From the NCBI GenBank assembly GCA_020846575.1, contig JADLDQ010000137.1:1-8131 (forward strand): 8,131 nt of DNA. The letters are read 5' to 3'. This stretch comes from Burkholderiales bacterium. GTDB lineage: Bacteria > Pseudomonadota > Gammaproteobacteria > Burkholderiales > SG8-39. The position numbers were made by a program, and so were the translations under genes. Under the pieces are notes generated by a model, which was not told the origin of the DNA, did no database searches, and was given only the letters and a program-made list of their open reading frames with translations. Below, piece by piece: positions 4,909 to 8,131 of this stretch. How positions within the stretch are numbered: the stretch's first letter is position 1; each line of letters begins with the position of its first letter.

Positions 4909-5898
4909 ATGGCAAAGACCACCGTACGCGTCGCAGTGACCGGCGCCGCCGGCCAGATCGGCTACGCGATCCTGTACCGCATCGCCAGCGGCGAGATTCT
5001 GGGCAAGGATCAGCCGGTCATCCTGCAACTGCTGGAGATTCCCGACGAGAAGGCCCAGAACGCGTTGAAGGGCGTCATGATGGAACTGGACGATTGCGCC
5101 TTCCCGCTGCTCGCCGGCATGAGCGCCGGCAGCGACCCCAAGGCGGCGTTCAAGGACGCCGATATCGCGCTTCTGGTCGGGGCGCGCCCGCGCACCAAGG
5201 GGATGGAACGCAAGGACCTGCTGGAAGCGAACGGGGCGATCTTCACCGTGCAGGGACGCGCGCTGAACGATGCCGCCAGGCGCGGCGTCAAGGTGCTGGT
5301 GGTCGGCAATCCGGCCAACACCAACTGCTACATCGCGATGAAATCGGCGCCGGATCTTCCGCGGCGCAACTTCACCGCGATGCTGCGCCTGGACCATAAC
5401 CGCTCGCTCGCGCAGCTCTCGGCCAGGACCGGCAGGCCGGTGGGTGCGATCGAGAAGATGATCGTCTGGGGCAACCACTCGCCCACCATGTACCCCGACT
5501 ATCGTTTCGCCACCATCGACGGCCGGCCTGCGGCGCAGGTGGTGGCCGACGAGAAGTGGTACCGCGAGGTATTCATCCCGACCGTGGGCAAGCGCGGCGC
5601 CGCCATCATCGAGGCGAGGGGCCTGTCCTCCGCGGCGAGCGCCGCCAATGCCGCCATCGACCACGTGCGTGACTGGGTGAGCGGCACCGGCGGCAAGTGG
5701 ACGACCATGGGCGTGCCTTCGAACGGCGACTACGGCATCCCGGAGGGCATCGTCTACGGGTTCCCGGTGACCTGCGCCGGGGGCGAGTACCAGCTGGTGA
5801 AGGGCCTGGAGATCGATGCGTTCAGCCGCGAGAAGATGGACGCGACGCTCAAGGAGATCCAGGAAGAGCGCGACGGCGTGAAGCACCTGGTCGGCTGA
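4909..5898 (+). CDS. mdh: Malate dehydrogenase (NAD-dependent)
   Basis: Oxidises L-malate to oxaloacetate with NAD, feeding citrate synthase. Length is 329 residues, of the Thermus/cytosolic-like type common in betaproteobacteria. The Rossmann loop is TGAAGQIGY (11-19) and Glu43 in LLEIPDE is at the position that binds the adenosine ribose, consistent with NAD. Substrate residues are Arg95 and Arg101 in ARPRTKGMERKDLL, Asn134 in VVGNPANTN and Arg165 in LDHNRS. The catalytic pair is Asp162 and His190 (WGNHSPTMYPD). The ATG at 4909 is chosen because GGAG lies 7 nt upstream and MAKTTVRVAVTGAAG is the family start; an open extension back to 4786 is Arg-rich leader sequence. Divergent from the sdh operon and 13 nt upstream of the CoA-ester lyase gene, so probably co-transcribed with it. 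Confidence 0.97.
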   Translation: MAKTTVRVAVTGAAGQIGYAILYRIASGEILGKDQPVILQLLEIPDEKAQNALKGVMMELDDCAFPLLAGMSAGSDPKAAFKDADIALLVGARPRTKGMERKDLLEANGAIFTVQGRALNDAARRGVKVLVVGNPANTNCYIAMKSAPDLPRRNFTAMLRLDHNRSLAQLSARTGRPVGAIEKMIVWGNHSPTMYPDYRFATIDGRPAAQVVADEKWYREVFIPTVGKRGAAIIEARGLSSAASAANAAIDHVRDWVSGTGGKWTTMGVPSNGDYGIPEGIVYGFPVTCAGGEYQLVKGLEIDAFSREKMDATLKEIQEERDGVKHLVG

Positions 5899-5911
5899 CG
5901 CGGGCGCGCGC

Positions 5912-6904
5912 ATGGCGGCCTCCGTCCACCCGCGCGAGGCGCTCGCCTACCGGGGCGAGCGGCCCTTCCCGATCATTCCCGGCTGCGAGCACATCGCCGG
6001 CAGCGAGAAGCTCATCCGCCGCAGCTTCGAGCTGCAGGCGGAACTGGGGCCGGTGTTCGACGTGACCTGCGACTGCGAGGACGGCGCACGACCCGGCAGC
6101 GAGACCTCCCACGCCGAGATGGTGGTGCGGCTGCTCGACTCGGCGGAAAACCGCCAGCGCATGGCGGGCGCGCGGGTGCACGACGCGACGCACCCCCACT
6201 GGAGGCGCGACGTCGAGATCCTCGTCTCGGGCGCCGGCCACCTGCTCGCGTACCTGACGCTGCCCAAGGTCACCTCCTGCGCGCAGGCCGCCGAGATGAT
6301 CGTGCACGTGCAGCAGGTCGCCGCGCACCACGGCGTGCGCCGGGAGATCCCGATCCACGTGCTCGTCGAGACCCATGGGGCGCTGCGCGAAGCGCGCGAG
6401 ATCGCCGCACTTCCCTGGATGCAGACCCTGGACTTCGGGCTGATGGACTTCGTCTCGGCGCACCACGGCGCCATCCCCGCTGCCGCCATGCGCTCGCCCG
6501 GGCAGTTCGAACACGCGCTGCTCGCGCGCGCCAAGACCGAGATCGCCGCGGCAGCCCTTTCCTGCGGCATCGTGCCCTCGCACAACATCAGCCTGGACCT
6601 GCGCAACGCCTACGCCACTTTCCAGGACGCGAGGCGCGCGCGCAACGAGTTCGGGTTCCTGCGCATGTGGTCCATTCACCCGGCGCAGATTCTGCCGATC
6701 GTGGACGCGATGAAGCCGGACTTCTCCGAGGTACAGGAAGCGGCCGCGATCCTCGCCGCGGCGCAGGATGCCGGCTGGGGGCCGGTGCGCCACCGCGGGG
6801 AAATGCACGACATGGGAACCTACCGCTACTACTGGGACATGCTGCGCAAGGCGCGCGCCACCGGGGTGACGGTGCCGCCGGAGGCGATGAAGCGGTTCTT
6901 CTGA
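5912..6904 (+). CDS. HpcH/HpaI aldolase, CitE-like CoA-ester lyase
   Basis: A 330-residue TIM-barrel enzyme of the citrate lyase beta-subunit/malyl-CoA lyase superfamily. Members cleave or form beta-hydroxyacyl-CoA thioesters such as malyl-CoA or citramalyl-CoA using a divalent metal. Visible motifs: DVTCDCEDGA (50-59) with the acidic Glu56/Asp57, RVHD (Arg88), LPKV (Lys119) and IHVLVETHGA with Glu153, a likely metal ligand; the C-terminal part contains MWSIHPAQILPIVDAM, usual in this subgroup. The exact substrate cannot be read from sequence. The ATG at 5912 is 13 nt after the mdh stop with no clear Shine-Dalgarno sequence, so translation may depend on coupling to mdh; the alternative that this is a stand-alone CitE without CitD/CitF is favoured because neither is nearby. 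The pairing with mdh suggests a C4/C5 dicarboxyl-CoA substrate (inference). Confidence 0.88.
   Translation: MAASVHPREALAYRGERPFPIIPGCEHIAGSEKLIRRSFELQAELGPVFDVTCDCEDGARPGSETSHAEMVVRLLDSAENRQRMAGARVHDATHPHWRRDVEILVSGAGHLLAYLTLPKVTSCAQAAEMIVHVQQVAAHHGVRREIPIHVLVETHGALREAREIAALPWMQTLDFGLMDFVSAHHGAIPAAAMRSPGQFEHALLARAKTEIAAAALSCGIVPSHNISLDLRNAYATFQDARRARNEFGFLRMWSIHPAQILPIVDAMKPDFSEVQEAAAILAAAQDAGWGPVRHRGEMHDMGTYRYYWDMLRKARATGVTVPPEAMKRFF
5940..5961 (+). repeat. Inverted repeat at the 5' end of the lyase gene
   Basis: CGCTCGCC (5940-5947) and GGCGAGCG (5954-5961) are perfect 8-bp arms around the loop TACCGG, starting 28 nt after the A of the start codon. In mRNA it could slow ribosomes early in the gene, or it may be a by-product of GC-rich coding. 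Confidence 0.45.
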
Positions 6905-6916
6905 GGCGGGGCTGCG

Positions 6917-6948
6917 GGGCAGGCGAGCGAGCGCCCTGTCCCCTGCCC
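6917..6948. terminator. Weak hairpin between convergent genes
   Basis: The 85-bp space between the lyase stop and the end of the binding-protein gene holds GGGCAGG (6917-6923) and CCTGCCC (6942-6948), perfect 7-bp arms with an 18-nt loop. A partly overlapping alternative pairs GGGGCAGG with CCTGTCCCC through one bulged base. There is no T-tract on either strand, so a role as a bidirectional or Rho-assisted terminator is only suggested by position. Confidence 0.3.
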
Positions 6949-6989
6949 GGATAGAAGGCGCCTCGACCTCGATGCGCCCGTATCGGGGC

Positions 6990-7964
6990 TCAGTCGAGCT
7001 TCGGAATGTTCGCCTCCCGGATCACCCGGGAGAAGCGCTCGATGTCGCGCCGGTACTGCGCCGCGAACTCCTCGGGCTTTCCGCCCACCGGCTCGTAGCC
7101 CCAGCCCGGCCAGCGCGCGATCAGATCCGGCATGTGGGTAACGCGCGCCGCATCCGCGCTGATACGGTTCACCACCTCGCGCGGCGTGGCGCTGGGCAGG
7201 AACAGTCCCAGCCAGCCCTGCTCGACGAAGCCCGGCACCCCGGCCTCGACGACGGTGGGAACGTCCGGGATCACCGCCGAGCGCTTCGCCCCGGTCATGG
7301 CGAGCACGCGCAGCTTGCCCGCCTTGATGTGCCCGATCGCCGCTGCCAGCGGCGTGATCGCCGCCTGGACCTCACCGGCGAGCAGCGCCGGGATCTGGAA
7401 TGCATCGCCCTTGTAGGGTACGTGCAGGAGATTGATGCCCGTCGCGCTCTTGAACAGTTCCATGGTGAGGTGCGGCGGCGAACCGGGACCGGTCGAGCCG
7501 TAGTTCAGCTTGCCCGGCTGCGACTTCGCCAGCGCCACGAACTCGCGTACGTTCTGCGCCGGCACTGAAGGGTGCACCACCAGCACCGTGAACGATGCGG
7601 TCATCTGGCTCGCCGGCGCGAGATCCTTGACGGGATCGAACGGCAACTGCTTGTAGAGCGCCGCGCTGATCGCGAGCGCGGTGATACCGACCAGGATGGT
7701 GTGTCCGTCGGGCGCCGCCTTGGTGACCGCGTCCGCGCCGATGTTCCCGCCGGCCCCGGCCCGGTTCTCCACCACCACCGGCTGCTTCCACATCTCGGTG
7801 AGCTTGGGCGCGATGGCGCGCCCCACCGTGTCCACCGTGCCGCCGGCCGCCCACGGCACCACCAGTCGCACCGGCCTGGACGCGAACCCCTGAGCGTGGG
7901 CGCCCGCGCTCGCCAGCCCGGCCACGGCGCAGGCCAGTGCCACGACCCGGATTTCATGCCGCAT
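6990..7964 (-). CDS. Bug/TctC-family periplasmic substrate-binding protein
   Basis: Extracytoplasmic solute receptor of the tripartite tricarboxylate transporter family (324 residues). The N-terminus is a Sec signal peptide: MRHEIR, a hydrophobic stretch (about 7-20) and AHA before Gln25 as a likely cleavage site. The mature protein shows the family's two-lobe pattern: VRLVVPWAAGGTVDTVGRAI near the start, ENRAGAGGNIGAD, NYGSTGPGSPPHL, HVPYKGDA and GKLRVLAMTG. Family ligands are mostly carboxylates, but binding specificity cannot be inferred here. The ATG at 7964 has an AAGGAG 7 nt upstream. No TctA/TctB membrane genes are in the window; stand-alone binding proteins are common in Burkholderiales. 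It converges on the lyase gene and diverges from the nitroreductase gene. Confidence 0.94.
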   Translation of the reverse strand: MRHEIRVVALACAVAGLASAGAHAQGFASRPVRLVVPWAAGGTVDTVGRAIAPKLTEMWKQPVVVENRAGAGGNIGADAVTKAAPDGHTILVGITALAISAALYKQLPFDPVKDLAPASQMTASFTVLVVHPSVPAQNVREFVALAKSQPGKLNYGSTGPGSPPHLTMELFKSATGINLLHVPYKGDAFQIPALLAGEVQAAITPLAAAIGHIKAGKLRVLAMTGAKRSAVIPDVPTVVEAGVPGFVEQGWLGLFLPSATPREVVNRISADAARVTHMPDLIARWPGWGYEPVGGKPEEFAAQYRRDIERFSRVIREANIPKLD

Positions 7965-8030
7965 GATGTCGCTCCTTGTGCGTACCCGGTTGATTGTCCG
8001 GATACTAGCGCGGATTTCCAGGGAGAACGC
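7965..8030. other. Short divergent intergenic region
   Basis: 66 bp between the binding-protein and nitroreductase starts. It holds both ribosome binding sites: AAGGAG at 7972-7977 (minus) and AGGGAGA at 8020-8026 (plus). Hexamers such as TAGTAT on the minus strand and TTGATT at 7990-7995 on the plus strand are too weak to call promoters with confidence. Confidence 0.5.
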
Positions 8031-8131
8031 ATGAACGGCCTGTCCGTCTCCGATGCCCTGCGCTCGCGCATGTCCACGCGGGCCTTTCTCCCGCGGCCGG
8101 TCCCCGCGGCCGCAGTGCGCGAGATTCTGGC
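8031..8131 (+). CDS. Nitroreductase-like flavoprotein, N-terminal fragment
   Basis: The first 33 codons are visible before the right edge: MNGLSVSDALRSRMSTRAFL, then PRPVPAAAVREIL. The pattern of an amphipathic helix, then SRxSTRAFLPRPVP and a second helix is the typical opening of FMN-dependent nitroreductase-family oxidoreductases, where the Arg-Ser-x-Arg residues contact the FMN phosphate (family knowledge; here the first serine is Met14, giving R-M-S-T-R). AGGGAGA lies 4 nt before the ATG. The remainder lies outside the window, so substrate and subfamily cannot be stated. Confidence 0.78.
   Translation, partial: MNGLSVSDALRSRMSTRAFLPRPVPAAAVREIL

Noticed and set aside
3682..5913. 743-codon minus-strand frame running from sdhD back across mdh
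   Set aside because: Only its end is real (SdhD from 4029). The rest is antisense to mdh and out of frame with sdhC.
7892..7911. 20-bp imperfect palindrome in the signal-peptide region of the Bug gene
   Set aside because: It has one mismatch per arm and consists of GC-rich Ala/Gly codons, so symmetry is easily reached by chance.
7919..7964. Lipoprotein signal in the Bug protein (Cys12 in VALACAVAG)
   Set aside because: The cysteine lies inside the hydrophobic core, too close to the N-terminus, and the preceding residues do not form a lipobox; cleavage after Ala24 (AHA) fits better.
1..8131. Defence islands, CRISPR arrays, insertion sequences, tRNA or rRNA genes
   Set aside because: No spaced direct repeats, transposase motifs, terminal inverted repeats or tRNA-like cloverleaf were seen; the genes are core metabolism in a normal order.

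Overview
The window is a GC-rich stretch of ordinary bacterial chromosome, most likely from a betaproteobacterium of the Burkholderiales or a close relative. This rests on three things: the compact minus-strand order sdhC-sdhD-sdhA-sdhB-sdhE-gltA, a neighbouring mdh plus CoA-ester-lyase pair, and a Bug-type (tripartite tricarboxylate, TctC) periplasmic binding protein, a family greatly expanded in that group. No species can be named from the sequence alone.

Left part (1-4412, minus strand, transcribed right to left). One long TCA-cycle operon begins at a TATAAT-type promoter near 4470. It runs through the two haem-b membrane anchors (sdhC, sdhD), the flavoprotein (sdhA), the iron-sulphur protein (sdhB), the flavinylation factor (sdhE) and the first third of citrate synthase (gltA, cut by the left edge). 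Every ligand and catalytic residue I checked is present. The operon is tight (7-nt sdhC/sdhD overlap, 12 to 27-nt gaps at the 3' end) except for two looser joints. sdhD-sdhA (101 bp) carries a fourfold 11-bp tandem repeat that includes the sdhD stop codon. sdhA-sdhB (186 bp) carries a perfect 12-bp inverted repeat and stays open in the sdhB frame.

Middle (4413-4908). A 496-bp divergent control region separates sdhC from mdh. It holds a promoter candidate for each direction, a CAA-rich sdhC leader and a GC-rich mdh leader with two predicted hairpins. No credible gene lies in it.

Right part (4909-8131). On the plus strand, mdh (malate dehydrogenase) is followed 13 nt later by a HpcH/HpaI (CitE-like) CoA-ester lyase; the two probably form one transcript. 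A convergent Bug-family binding protein on the minus strand follows, and a divergent nitroreductase-like gene starts 66 bp beyond it and is cut by the right edge.

Functionally, succinate dehydrogenase (succinate to fumarate, electrons to ubiquinone), malate dehydrogenase (malate to oxaloacetate) and citrate synthase (oxaloacetate plus acetyl-CoA to citrate) cover three steps of the cycle. SdhE matures SdhA, and the lyase may link the cycle to a malyl-, citramalyl- or related CoA thioester. I see no defence system, mobile element, CRISPR array, tRNA or rRNA. The unexplained items are non-coding or structural: a 28-bp palindrome inside sdhA, the repeat at the sdhD stop, the structured sdhA-sdhB spacer and the structured mdh leader.
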